From Rubrobacter marinus (lineage in GTDB: Bacteria; Actinomycetota; Rubrobacteria; Rubrobacterales; Rubrobacteraceae), in the NCBI RefSeq assembly GCF_011492965.1, contig NZ_CP045121.1:3100001-3164000 (forward strand): a DNA stretch of 64,000 nt. Direction: 5' to 3'. Under the pieces are notes generated by a model. That model did no database searches. It saw only the letters and a list, made by a program, of their open reading frames with translations, and had not been told where the DNA came from. Position numbers and translations under genes: made by a program. Below, in pieces: positions 38,262 to 47,262 of the stretch; the stretch's first letter is position 1; every line of letters starts with the position of its first letter.

Positions 38262-39677
38262 ATGAGGGTCCTCGGCGGCCTCTACGAGGGTCCGGGCAGC
38301 CACGGCATCCTGCGGGCGGCGGCCTCCGTCGAGGGGGTGCACGCGGTGCTGCGCGCCTACCCGGAGGAGGGCTACTTCGCCGCTCTTTACGGCGCGCTCA
38401 CGCGCTCCGGCGACCCGGCGCCGGTCTCGTTGAGCCCAGTCGGCGGGCCCGGCCTCGCGCGGGACCTGCGGGAGATCTCGCGCAAAAACCCGGACGCGGA
38501 GGCTTTCGTCCTCGCGCGCTCGGAGGCGGCGCTGCTCTCCGGCGAGGCCACCCCCGACCTCGTGCTCCCCGAGAGCGGCGAGACGGGCCGGGCGCCGAAG
38601 CTCGTCGCCTGCGCGTGGGAGTCGCCGGTCGTGCGGGAGATCGAGGCCGCCGACCTCGCCCTCGAGGAGCTCGTGAGGGCGCACGCGAAGCCCCAGGCGA
38701 AGAGCCCGACCCCGACGGTGAACGTCTTCGGGCCCCCGCTCTTCGCGCCGGGCGCGGAGGAGGAGGCCCAGGAGGTGGAGCGGCTCCTGAACCTCCTCGG
38801 GGTCGGGGCGACGCGGGTACCGCTCGGGGCCTCGGTCGGGGAGCTCGCCCGCCTCCCGCGCGCGTGGGCGAACGTCGTCCTGTACCGCGAGGTCGGGGAC
38901 GCGGCGACCCTCTTTCTGCAGGACGAGTTCGGGATGCCGCGCGTGACGACCCCGCCCCTGGGCTCGGCGGGGACGGGGGCGGTGATGAGGGCGGTGGGCG
39001 GGCTCTGCTCCCTCGATTCGGGGAGGGTCCGCCGGGCGGTGTGGGCGGAGCTCGCCCGGACGGCGAAGCTGCCGTGGTACGCCCGCCTCGCCGTCCCCGA
39101 GACCTTCGGGTGCCGCAGGGCCGTGATCTTCGGGGACTTCACCTACTCCGTGGGCCTCGGCTACACCCTCGCGCGCGAGGTCGGGCTGGAGGTCGCGTGG
39201 GCGGGGACGTACCTGTCGCAGCTCGAGAAGGACTTTCTCTTCCAGGCCGGCACGTTCACCGACGAGGCGTTCGTCACGGACGACCCCGGCGAGGTGGCCG
39301 CCCGCGTCGAGGAGGCGGACCCGGACCTCGTCGTCGGCACGCACCTCGAAGGGGCGGTCGCGGACGCCCTCGGCATCCCGTTCCTCCCCCTCTGTCCCCC
39401 CGTCGCCCAGAACCCGTTCGCGGGGCAGCCGCTGATGGGCTACAGGGGCTCCAGCGTGCTCGCCGACGCCCTCGACGGCGCCCTGGGCGGACCGCGGAGG
39501 GAGCCCGGCCGCGGGGGCAAGACGCGCGGTCCCCTCTGGACCGAGGAGGCGCTGGAGGAGCTAGAAGAGGTGCCGGCCTTTCTGAGGGGCCGCACCCGGA
39601 GGCTCGCCGAAGAGCGCGCCCGCGCCGTCGGCTCGCCGAACGTTACCCCCGAGATCCTGGAGGACAGCCGCTCCTGA
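38262..39677 (+). CDS. BchB/ChlB-like nitrogenase-superfamily subunit
   Basis: 471 residues, intact. It is colinear with BchB of DPOR: LYEGPGSHGILRAAASVEGVH at the N-terminus, ASVGELARLPRAWANVVLYR then EVGDAATLFLQDEFGMPRVT, IFGDFTYSVGLGYTLAREVG, DPDLVVGTHLEGAVADALGIP, GYRGSSVLADAL, and a BchB-type C-terminal domain (WTEEALEELEEVPAFLRGR). Counting from Met1 without gaps, the Asp36 that ligates the NB cluster in Rhodobacter BchB is Glu36 here (PEEGYF). The TCT Cys block is absent. It probably forms an N2B2-like complex with the preceding gene; the Fe protein (BchL-like) is not in the window. ATG, 25 bases after the N-like gene. Confidence 0.78.
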   Translation: MRVLGGLYEGPGSHGILRAAASVEGVHAVLRAYPEEGYFAALYGALTRSGDPAPVSLSPVGGPGLARDLREISRKNPDAEAFVLARSEAALLSGEATPDLVLPESGETGRAPKLVACAWESPVVREIEAADLALEELVRAHAKPQAKSPTPTVNVFGPPLFAPGAEEEAQEVERLLNLLGVGATRVPLGASVGELARLPRAWANVVLYREVGDAATLFLQDEFGMPRVTTPPLGSAGTGAVMRAVGGLCSLDSGRVRRAVWAELARTAKLPWYARLAVPETFGCRRAVIFGDFTYSVGLGYTLAREVGLEVAWAGTYLSQLEKDFLFQAGTFTDEAFVTDDPGEVAARVEEADPDLVVGTHLEGAVADALGIPFLPLCPPVAQNPFAGQPLMGYRGSSVLADALDGALGGPRREPGRGGKTRGPLWTEEALEELEEVPAFLRGRTRRLAEERARAVGSPNVTPEILEDSRS

Positions 39678-39701
39678 CGCCCTGCGACGAGCCGCTATAA
39701 T
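39674..39701 (+). promoter_or_regulatory. Promoter of a small gene (CTGACG - N16 - TATAAT)
   Basis: CTGACG 39674-39679, 16-base spacer, consensus TATAAT 39696-39701. The leader is about 20 bases. The -35 box overlaps the end of the BchB-like gene. Confidence 0.6.
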
Positions 39702-39728
39702 CCTCGCGACAAAAGAGAGAGGCGGGTT

Positions 39729-39995
39729 TTGGGCATAAGGGATTTCATCGAGTACCTCAGGGAGCACCGGGAGAAGGCCGAGAGGCCCGAAGGGCTCTCC
39801 GAGTCCGAGCGACAGGAGGTCTTGCAGGAGGCCGAGATGATGGTCGGGATGGCGGACGCCGCCGTCCGAGAGCTCGGCTCGGTCATCGCCAACCGCAGGA
39901 TCAACCTGCCAGAAGAGCACGCCGTCCGCTTCGCCCAGGACGTCTTCCTCTACCTCAAGGACGAGGAAGAGAAGGTCAAGGAGAAGCTCCGCTGA
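39729..39995 (+). CDS. Small helical hypothetical protein
   Basis: 88-residue acidic, wholly helical protein beginning GIRDFIEYLREHREKAERPE and ending DVFLYLKDEEEKVKEKLR. No membrane segment and no cysteine. It has its own near-consensus promoter, so it may be well expressed independently of the BchNB-like pair before it. No family is recognised; the MVGMADAAVRELGSVIANR segment looks like an oligomerising helix. TTG start; the purine-rich AAAAGAGAGAGG upstream serves as ribosome binding site. Confidence 0.65.
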   Translation: MGIRDFIEYLREHREKAERPEGLSESERQEVLQEAEMMVGMADAAVRELGSVIANRRINLPEEHAVRFAQDVFLYLKDEEEKVKEKLR

Positions 39996-40192
39996 CCCCG
40001 ACCGGCGCCCCCCGTCGAGTTGCGCGTCGGAAGTTCGCGGCTCAGACCGCGGTGCCCCTCCGATCTATGGCCCACCGATCCTTCGGCAAGGCACCCAGGA
40101 GGCAGAGCTTTTCGGTGTTGTAGTCCGACGCGGGGTAGCGCCGGCGAGAGGTGTGGCACGAGGTTTTGCCTGGTTTCGCTTTGTGCTGCGGC

Positions 40193-41812
40193 TCATGCCT
40201 CCAGGCGCGCTTCTTCGAGGTCGAGATCGCGCTCAATGCGGTGGAGTGCTTCGTCGGAGATCACGCCATCATCCCGCAGTTGGACCAGCCGCTCGCGCTG
40301 CGCCTTGACCAGCTCGTGGACCAGCCGCATGTACGCCTGCGAGCGCTCCTCGTAACCGTCGTCGCCGAGTTCGCGGGCCGCGAAGCGGCCCCGCCGGTAG
40401 CCGTACATGCCGCGCACCCGCTCGGCGGTCTCCTCCCGGACCCACCCTTCTTCCGCCACTTCCTCCAGGCGAGCCAGGGCGGCGTCGGCGGCTTCTATGC
40501 GGCCGCGCACCTCCTCGCTCTGGACGGAGCCGTCGTCTTCGAGGCCAAGGGCGCGGATGAGGAGCGGGAGCGAGAGGCCCTGGACCACGAGGGTCACCAG
40601 GATCACGGCGAAGGTCAGGAAGAGGATGAGGTCCCTCCCCGGGAACTCGGCCCCAGCCCCGGTGGTCAGCGGCAGGGAGAGGGCGGCGGCCAGGGAGATC
40701 ACGCCGCGCATCCCCGCCCACGAGATGACCATCACGTTGCGCCACGAGGGCGAGGGGTCGCGTTCGCGCACGCGCCTGCTCGCCCACCGCGGCAGGTACG
40801 TGGCCGGGAAGACCCAGGCGACCCGCACGAGGGCGACCGTCAAGCTCACGAGCACCCCGTAGAAGAGCAGCTCGGCCGCCGCGTACTCCCGTAGCCCTTC
40901 CAGGACCGCGGGGAGCTGCAGACCGATGAGGACGAACGCCAGCCCGTTGAGCAGGAAGACGACGACGTTCCACACGGCACCCCCCTCCAGGCGCGAGAGG
41001 GAGGACATCAGGGTCGGGCTCTTGCGCCCCAGGTAGAGCCCCGCGGCCACCGCCGAGAGCACCCCGGAGAAGAAAGGCTCGCCGGGGAGGCCCAGAATCT
41101 CGTGCCAGAGGAGGTGCGGCCCCTCCTCGGCGGACAGGTAGGCCACGAACGGCGCCAGGAGCGTGACCACTATCTCCACGGGCGTATCGTTCAGCGCCCC
41201 GAGCGCGCGCACCACGAGCCACCCGATCCCGAGCCCCACCGCGACCCCGCCCACGGCGCCCACCACGAACTGAAAGCTCACCCCCGCGAGCGAGAACGCG
41301 GCCGTCCCCGCCGCCACGCCCGCCGCCACCCGGAAGGCCACTATGGCGGCGGCGTCGTTGACCAGGCTCTCGCCTTCGAGGACCGTGACGATCCGGCGCG
41401 GCACCCCGAGGCGCTGCGCTATCGCGGTCGCGGCTATGGCGTCGGTGGGAGAGACGATGGCCCCGAGGACGAACGCCGCCGGCCACGACAGCCCCACGAC
41501 GAGGTGCGCGACGACCGCCACCGCGGCCATCGTCGCCAGCACGAGACCCACGGCGAGCAGCGTTATCGCGCGCAGGTTAAAGCGAAAGTCGCGCCAGGAC
41601 GTGAAGTACGCCGCCGAGAAGAGCAGCGGCGGCAGGAAGAGGAGGAACACGAGCTCGGGCTCCAGCGCCACCGTCGGCAGCCCCGGCACGAACGCCAGCC
41701 CCAGCCCGCCCAACACCAGCAGGATCGGGTACGGCACCCCGATCCTGCGCGCCAGCGTAGCGAGCGCCGCCACCGCCGCGAGCAGCGCCATGACCACGCC
41801 TAACTCCGGCAA
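40193..41812 (-). CDS. CPA1-family Na+/H+ antiporter
   Basis: 539-residue monovalent cation/proton antiporter of the NhaP/YjcE type. About 12 membrane helices with PYPILLVLGGLGLAF, LLFLPPLLFSAAYF, AIVSPTDAIAATAIA and GESLVNDAAAIVAF containing the transport-active Asn-Asp pair, then ISWAGMRGVISLAAALSLP. The last ~110 residues are a soluble helical cytosolic domain (VRGRIEAADAALARLEE, YEERSQAYMRLVHELVKAQR). It probably maintains pH and salt balance. TTG start with a weak ribosome binding site. Confidence 0.9.
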   Translation of the reverse strand: MPELGVVMALLAAVAALATLARRIGVPYPILLVLGGLGLAFVPGLPTVALEPELVFLLFLPPLLFSAAYFTSWRDFRFNLRAITLLAVGLVLATMAAVAVVAHLVVGLSWPAAFVLGAIVSPTDAIAATAIAQRLGVPRRIVTVLEGESLVNDAAAIVAFRVAAGVAAGTAAFSLAGVSFQFVVGAVGGVAVGLGIGWLVVRALGALNDTPVEIVVTLLAPFVAYLSAEEGPHLLWHEILGLPGEPFFSGVLSAVAAGLYLGRKSPTLMSSLSRLEGGAVWNVVVFLLNGLAFVLIGLQLPAVLEGLREYAAAELLFYGVLVSLTVALVRVAWVFPATYLPRWASRRVRERDPSPSWRNVMVISWAGMRGVISLAAALSLPLTTGAGAEFPGRDLILFLTFAVILVTLVVQGLSLPLLIRALGLEDDGSVQSEEVRGRIEAADAALARLEEVAEEGWVREETAERVRGMYGYRRGRFAARELGDDGYEERSQAYMRLVHELVKAQRERLVQLRDDGVISDEALHRIERDLDLEEARLEA

Positions 41813-41866
41813 ACCAGCCCTCCCTTCAAACGCCCCCTCCGCGAGCCGAAAACCTTCACCCGGACC

Positions 41867-42046
41867 CTACCGCCGCTTCTTGTGTCGGCGGACGCGGCTA
41901 GTCTTCGTCCTCGTCGTCCTCCTCCTCCTCCTGCTCCTCCCGAGGCAGCCGGAGAGGAAGAGCAGCGCCGTCGCGGAGAGTCCCGCCAGGCCGAGCTTCA
42001 GGAAAGCCCGGCGGCTCAATACCTCGTCGTTTCGGGGTCTCGCCAT
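41867..42046 (-). CDS. Short Tat-signal lipoprotein with an Arg-rich or Asp/Glu-rich tail
   Basis: 59 residues. A twin-arginine signal (SRRAFLKLGLAG) and a lipobox LFLSGC at Cys34 give a lipid-anchored secreted peptide. As sequenced, the mature part is only about 25 residues and very basic (GRSRRRRRTTRTK...). In the next frame the same DNA encodes EEQEEEEDDEDED and a stop. Given the many missing G bases in this window, one lost G after CTCGG would make the real tail acidic, so the two cannot be separated here. The ATG at 42046 has GAGGGC upstream. It is transcribed with or just before the antiporter gene. Confidence 0.5.
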   Translation of the reverse strand: MARPRNDEVLSRRAFLKLGLAGLSATALLFLSGCLGRSRRRRRTTRTKTSRVRRHKKRR

Positions 42047-42141
42047 CCCTGCCCTCGCCTTCTTTCGGGGTCTCCCTTCCCGACGAGGATTATCCCAGAG
42101 GTTGGACCGCGGCGGCTACTCGCGGGGGGCCGCGGATGCCT

Positions 42142-42150
42142 TGGTATACT
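42142..42150 (+). promoter_or_regulatory. Extended -10 promoter (TGG TATACT)
   Basis: TGGTATACT, an extended -10 element about 90 bases before the HtrA-like gene at 42241. No -35 box needed or seen. Confidence 0.4.
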
Positions 42151-42240
42151 CGTTTTGAGGCCCGTCACCGACGCTATTCGGGCGGGCAAACATTCGAGGT
42201 TCTCCGGCGGGATCGTCGCTGCCGACGGGAGGTATGAAGG

Positions 42241-43336
42241 GTGTCGAAGATGAAGCTCGCGCCGCCGATCCTGGTGGCCCTCTTGCTGGTGTTTGCGGGG
42301 GGTGCACCCTCGGGGCGAGGAGCCCGAGGAGTCCGGGCAGGGGGCCGCGAACGTGGCCCAGGAGGCGCCCGAGCCCAGCGCGGGCGTCCCCGAGGACGAA
42401 CCCGTGGCGAGGGTGGCGTCGCAGGTTGAGCCGAGCATCGTGCAGGTGAACGTGCAGGCCATCCAGGAGACGCCTTTCGGGACGCAGGAGGAGGCGCAGG
42501 GGCTGGGGAGCGGCGTGATCTACAGCGAGGACGGCTTTATCGTTACGAACAACCACGTCGTCCAGGACGCGAGCGAGGTCAACATAGCCTTCGCCGACGG
42601 GAGCATCGAGCGCGGGGAGGTCGTCGGGAACGACCCCGCTACCGACCTCGCCGTCGTGAAGGTGGAGCGCGGCGGCCTGCCGGCGGCGCGCTTCCGCGAG
42701 AACGCGGACCTGACGCCCGGCCAGCTCGCGGTCGCCATAGGGAGCCCGTCCGGGTTCCAGTCGACGGTGACTGCCGGGGTCATCAGCGGCCTGAACAGGT
42801 CGCTGCCGCCGGAGCTTACGGGGGGCGACACGTCGCTCGTGGACCTCATACAGACGGACGCGGCCATCTCCCCGGCAACTCGGGCGGGGGCTGGCCGACC
42901 GGGCGGGCGAGATCGTCGGCATCAACGTCGCGTATCTGCCCCCGCGCAGACCGGGGCCGAGAACATCGGGTTCGCGATCCCCTCGGACACGGCGATCTCG
43001 GTGGCGGATCAGCTTATCGAGGACGGGGAGGCGACCCAGCCGTTCCTGGGGTGAACCTCGGGAGCTCTCGCCGGAGGACGCCGAGCAGTTCGGCATCCCG
43101 GTCGAGGGTGGGGTGCTGGTCAGCGAGGTCGAGCGCGGCGGTCCGGCCGGCGAGGCCGGGTTGGAGCGGGGCGACGTCATCACGGCGGCGGGCGACGCCG
43201 CCGTCGCGAGCTACGGCGACCTGTTGGGGTCCTGCGCGACTACCGTCCCGGCGATACCATAGCGCTCACCGTCGTCCGCGACGGCGAGGAGCAGCAGTTC
43301 GAGGTCGAGCTCGGCGAGCGCCCGCAGCAGGGTTAG
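42241..43336 (+). pseudogene. Second HtrA-like S1C protease lipoprotein, frame broken
   Basis: About 365 residues when repaired. A lipoprotein signal (ILVALLLVFAGGC in repaired frame) is followed by a trypsin-like domain with His in VTNNHVVQD, Asp in PATDLAVVKV and, after the break near 42872, Ser in SPGNSGGGLADRAG. A PDZ domain follows (GVLVSEVERGGPAGEAGLER, GDVITAAGDAAV). Adding one C before GGCAACTCG restores the catalytic-serine region. Further breaks lie near 42300, 42950, 43055 and 43225. It is a paralogue of the protease at 3.2-4.3 kb but lipid-anchored rather than membrane-spanning. GTG start after GGGAGG. Confidence 0.78.
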
Positions 43337-43361
43337 CGCCGCGGGCAGGAGGGGTTCTAAC

Positions 43362-43589
43362 GTGTGGAAGAGGCGGATGGTCGAGACCTTTGCCATTCTG
43401 ACGATCGGTGACGGCGCGATCGAGGTGATCTCGCCGAGAGAGCACTCGCGCCTCTGGGAGGCGGGGCCCGAGGCCGCGCGTAAGGTCGCCCGCTTCTTCG
43501 CCGAGAACCCCGGCTACATGCGGGCACTGGGCGCCGCGCAGACAGGCTTCGGGATCTGGCTCGCGCTCAAGCAGTACGAGGAGGTCTGA
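43362..43589 (+). CDS. Small conserved-looking hypothetical protein
   Basis: 75 residues: MVETFAILTIGDGAIEVISP, HSRLWEAGPEAARKVARFFA then ENPGYMRALGAAQTGFGIWL. The last ~25 residues form a weak hydrophobic helix (GAAQTGFGIWLAL), possibly membrane-associated. It ends six bases before the CDF transporter start and is probably translationally coupled to it. It resembles short DUF4267-like or Hva1-type companions only loosely; function unknown. GTG start. Confidence 0.6.
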   Translation: MWKRRMVETFAILTIGDGAIEVISPREHSRLWEAGPEAARKVARFFAENPGYMRALGAAQTGFGIWLALKQYEEV

Positions 43590-43594
43590 GGCCG

Positions 43595-44530
43595 GTGGGT
43601 CACGGGCACGACCACTCGCACGACGGGCACGGGCACTCCCACGGGAGCTCGAACAAGCGCGCGCTCGCGATCGTGCTGGCCCTGACGGGCGGGTTCACCG
43701 TGGTCGAGGTGATCGGGGGACTCCTCACGGGCTCCCTCGCCCTGCTCGCCGACGCCGGGCACATGCTCTCGGACGCCGCCTCCCTGGCGGTGGCGCTCTT
43801 CGCCGCATGGCTCGCCGGTCGTCCGGCGACCCCGTCCCGGAGCTTCGGCCTCCGCCGCGCCGAGATCCTCGCCGCCCTCTTCAACGGGGTGACGCTCGTG
43901 GCGATCTCGATCTGGATCTTCGTGGAGGCCTACCGCCGCCTCTCGGAGCCCCCGGAGGTCCTGGGCGGGCTGATGCTCGCCATAGCCGTGCTCGGCCTCG
44001 GGGTGAACGTCGCCGGGGCCTTCATCCTCTCCCGCTCGGAGGGCGAGAGCTTGAACGTCGAGGGGGCGCTGCGCCACGTCATGGCCGACGTCCTCGGCTC
44101 GATCGGCGCGATCGTCGCCGCCGTCGTCATCCTCCTCACCGGCTGGCGCTACGCGGACCCCCTGATCAGCGTCGTCATAGGCCTGCTGGTCCTCGCCTCG
44201 TCCTGGAAGCTCCTGCGCGACTCGGTGACCATCCTCTTGGAGGCGACCCCGCGCGGCATCGACGCCGACGCGGTGGGCAGGAAGATGGTCGAGGTCGAGG
44301 GCGTGCGCGAGGTCCACGACCTGCACATCTGGACGATAACGAGCGGCTTCCCCGCCCTCGCCGCCCACGTCCTCGTCGGCCGCAACGAGAACTGCCACGA
44401 GAGGCGCCGCGAGATCGAGGACGTGCTCGAACACGAGTACGGCATCGAACACACCACCCTCCAGGTCGACCACGTCGGCGACCACCACGCCACCCTCCAC
44501 GCCCTCCGCTTCCGCTCCCGCGACGAGTAA
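43595..44530 (+). CDS. czcD: Cation diffusion facilitator (CDF) zinc/cadmium/cobalt exporter
   Basis: 311-residue divalent-metal/proton antiporter. A His-rich N-terminus (GHGHDHSHDGHGHSHG) binds metal. Six membrane helices follow, with the transport sites HMLSD in helix 2 and HVMAD in helix 5. The cytosolic C-terminal domain has VREVHDLHIWTITSG and HTTLQVDH metal ligands. It probably exports Zn2+/Cd2+/Co2+. It lies just upstream of the ArsR-controlled P-type ATPase operon, so the region is a metal-resistance locus. GTG start, six bases after the preceding small gene. Confidence 0.92.
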   Translation: MGHGHDHSHDGHGHSHGSSNKRALAIVLALTGGFTVVEVIGGLLTGSLALLADAGHMLSDAASLAVALFAAWLAGRPATPSRSFGLRRAEILAALFNGVTLVAISIWIFVEAYRRLSEPPEVLGGLMLAIAVLGLGVNVAGAFILSRSEGESLNVEGALRHVMADVLGSIGAIVAAVVILLTGWRYADPLISVVIGLLVLASSWKLLRDSVTILLEATPRGIDADAVGRKMVEVEGVREVHDLHIWTITSGFPALAAHVLVGRNENCHERRREIEDVLEHEYGIEHTTLQVDHVGDHHATLHALRFRSRDE

Positions 44531-44621
44531 AAGGCCCCCCAACCTCCCCCCCACCTTCTTACCTCCACGGCACCACCGCTTTCGCACGGCTCTGATGAAC
44601 CCAGGCCAGGGGCCTTCCCCC

Positions 44622-44651
44622 TTGCGCTAACGTATCAACGTACGTTAGTAT
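44622..44651 (+). promoter_or_regulatory. Leaderless promoter of the metal-efflux operon
   Basis: TTGCGC (44622-44627), 18-base spacer and TAGTAT (44646-44651); six bases later is the ATG at 44658, an A expected to be the transcript start. No ribosome binding site. Confidence 0.6.
44627..44648 (+). promoter_or_regulatory. ArsR/SmtB operator (8-6-8 inverted repeat)
   Basis: CTAACGTA - six bases - TACGTTAG is a perfect inverted repeat filling the space between the -35 and -10 boxes. Repressor bound here would block RNA polymerase; metal binding to the repressor would release it. Confidence 0.7.
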
Positions 44652-44657
44652 GAGTTC

Positions 44658-45047
44658 ATGAGCGACGAGCGTTGCGATCTGTTGTGTCTGGACGCGCCGA
44701 GGGCGGAGGGGATCCGCCGGGCGCTGTTGGAGGACGGGGCGGCGCGGGCGGCGGCGGAGCGGGCGCGGGCGCTCTCGAACCCGACGAGGCTCACGCTCGC
44801 GGCGGCGCTGCGCGAGGCGGGCGGGGAGGGTGGGGTCGGCGAGTTGTGCGTCTGCGACCTGGCCTGGATCTCCTCCCGCGCCCAGAACCTCGTCTCGCAC
44901 CACCTGCGCACGCTCCGGTCGCACGGCCTCGTCGTCTCGCGCCGGAGTGGCAAGCTCGTCATGTACTCCCTGACCCCCGCAGGCCGGGCCCTCCTCGACG
45001 CCGTGCTGGGCGAGGAGACGGAGCCCGCGAGAGCCGGGGCGCGGTGA
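44658..45047 (+). CDS. ArsR/SmtB-family metal-sensing repressor
   Basis: 129-residue winged-helix repressor of the CadC/CmtR type. The metal-binding ELCVCDL motif sits in the alpha-3 helix. ERARALSNPTRLTLAAALRE opens the HTH, QNLVSHHLRTLRSHGLV is the recognition helix, and RRSGKLVMYSLTPAG is the wing. Extra Cys residues near the N-terminus (ERCDLLCLD) may add a Cd/Pb ligand, as in CadC. It probably represses its own operon through the adjacent inverted repeat. It overlaps the ATPase gene by four bases. Confidence 0.9.
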   Translation: MSDERCDLLCLDAPRAEGIRRALLEDGAARAAAERARALSNPTRLTLAAALREAGGEGGVGELCVCDLAWISSRAQNLVSHHLRTLRSHGLVVSRRSGKLVMYSLTPAGRALLDAVLGEETEPARAGAR

Positions 45048-47262
45048 GCCGGCCGAGGAAGATGCTCCCCGTCCTTGGGCAGGAGGGGGACGGGCGGCCC
45101 GCGGGCCCGGCGACGCGGGAGGAGCCCCGGCACGAGCCCGCGCTGGATGGGACGGAGCGGACCGTGGTGCGGGTCGAGGGGATGGACTGCGCGAGCTGCG
45201 CGATCACCGTCGAGAGGCGGGTGGCGGCGCTGCCGGGGATGCGCCGGACCACCGTGAACTTCGCCGCCGGCCGCCTCGACGCCGAGCACGATCCCGGCCT
45301 CCGGCTGGAGGAGATCGAGCGCGCCGTCAGGGACGCCGGCTACGGGGTGCGTAAGGTGGAGGGGGCCGAGGAGGCGTCCTTCTGGCGCACGCCGAGGGCG
45401 CTGCTCACCGTCGCCTCCGCCGTGCTCTTCCTCGTCGGGCTCTCGCTCTCGCTCGCCGGGGCGTCGGAGGTCGCGCGGGCGCCCGTCTACCTCGCCGCCA
45501 TCGTGGTCGGGGGGCTGCCGATCTTCCGGGCGGCCGTCGCCGGCCTGCGCGCGCGTCACCTCGACATGAACGTGCTCATGGCCGCGGCGACGGTAGGGGC
45601 CGTCGGCATCGGCGAGTGGGCGGAGGCCGCCTCGGTCGTGGTGCTGTTCGCCGCCGGCAACGCGCTGCAGGTCTACGCGATAGCCAGGACGCGCGGCGCC
45701 GTGCGCTCGCTCGTCGGGCTCGCCCCCGACGAGGTGCTCGTGAGGAGGGGCGGCGAGGAGACGGTCGTGCCGGCGGACGAGGTCGGCGTCGGCGATGCCG
45801 TGGTCGTCAGGCCCGGGGAGAGGCTCGCGGTCGACGGCGTCGTGATCGAGGGCACGTCGGCGGTGGACGAGGCCCCGGTCACCGGGGAGAGCGTGCCGGT
45901 GGAGAAGGGGCCTGAGGACGCGGTCTACTCGGGCACCCTCAACGGCTCCGGCGGGCTCGTGATCAGGGCCACGAGGCGGGCCGAGGACTCGACGCTCCAG
46001 AGCGTCGTCCGGCTCGTGGAGGAGGCGCAGGCGACGAAGGCCCCGCCGAGCAGTTCGTGGACCGTTTCTCGCGCGTGTACACGCCGGTCGTGGTGGCGAT
46101 GGCCGTGCTGCTGGCGGCCGTGCCTCCCCTGCTCGGGGCTTCTTTCGGGGAATGGTTCTACCGGGGGCTGGCGCTGCTCATCATCGCCTGCCCTTGCGCG
46201 CTCGTCATCTCCACCCCCGTCACCGTGGTCTCGGGGATCGGGGCGGCCTCCAGGCGGGGCATCCTGGTGAAGGGCGGGGCGGCGCTCGAGGCCGCCGGCC
46301 GCATAAAGGCGCTGGCCTTCGACAAGACCGGCACGCTGACGGAGGGTCGCCCGGTCGTCTCCCGCGTCGTGGTCCTGGACGGCCGGGACGAGGCCGAAGC
46401 GATAGGGCTCGCCGCGGCCCTGGAGCGTCGCTCGGAGCATCCGCTGGCGCACGCCATCTTGAAGGCGGCGGAGGGATACGAGACGGGTGCCCTGCCGCGC
46501 GTCGAGGGCTTCCGGTCGGTGGCGGGGCGGGGCGCCGAGGGCAGGGTCGCGGGGAGGCGATACGCCATAGGCAGCCCCCGGCTCTTCGCCGAGGCGGGCA
46601 TCCCGCTGGACGGCGCGAGGGGGGCGCTCGAGGGAGTGGAGCAGGACGGCGAGACGCCGGTGGTCCTGGGCGACGAGCACGGGCCCATCGCCGTCTTCGG
46701 GCTCGCCGACGCCGTGCGGCCCGAGGCGAGGGCCACGATCTCGGCCCTCCGGGAGGCCGGGGTCGGGGAGATCGTGATGCTCACGGGGGACGCCGAAGCC
46801 CCCGCCCGCAGGACGGCGGAGGCGCTGGGCATAAGATACAGGGCGCGGCTCCTCCCCGAGGACAAGGTCGAGGCCGTGCGCGGGCTCGTGGCGGAGCACG
46901 GCTCCGTGGGGATGGTCGGCGACGGCGTGAACGACGCGCCCGCGCTCGCCGCCTCCTCCGTCGGCTTCGCGATGGGGGCGGCCGGGTCCGGCGTGGCGCT
47001 GGAGACGGCGGACGTGGCGCTCATGCAGGACGACCTGCCGAAGCTCGCGGAGGCGGTGAGGCTCTCCCGCGCCGCCGAGGGGATCATCAAGCAGAACGTC
47101 CTCGTCTCGGTGCTCGTGAAGGGGCTCTTCGTCCTGCTGGCGCCCTTCGGCCTCGTCGCACTGTGGCTCGCCGTCCTCGCTGACATGGGCACCTCCATCG
47201 CCGTCACGCTCAACGGCCTGAGGCTCTTCCGGGCCCGCGGCGACGGACGGGGCGCGCGCTGA
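45044..47262 (+). pseudogene. cadA: P1B-type heavy-metal ATPase (Cd/Zn/Pb), one frame break
   Basis: About 739 residues. An N-terminal HMA domain with GMDCASC follows a linker. The membrane part contains ACPCALVIS (CPC ion site), the phosphorylation motif AFDKTGTLTEG, the SEHPLAHAI histidine-proline motif and GDGVNDAPALA. The CPC type with an ArsR/CadC regulator indicates Cd2+, Zn2+ or Pb2+ export; copper cannot be excluded. One missing C near 46048 (AAGGCCCCGCC) breaks the frame before EQFVDRFSRVY. GTG start overlaps arsR. It is the main effector of the operon. Confidence 0.9.
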
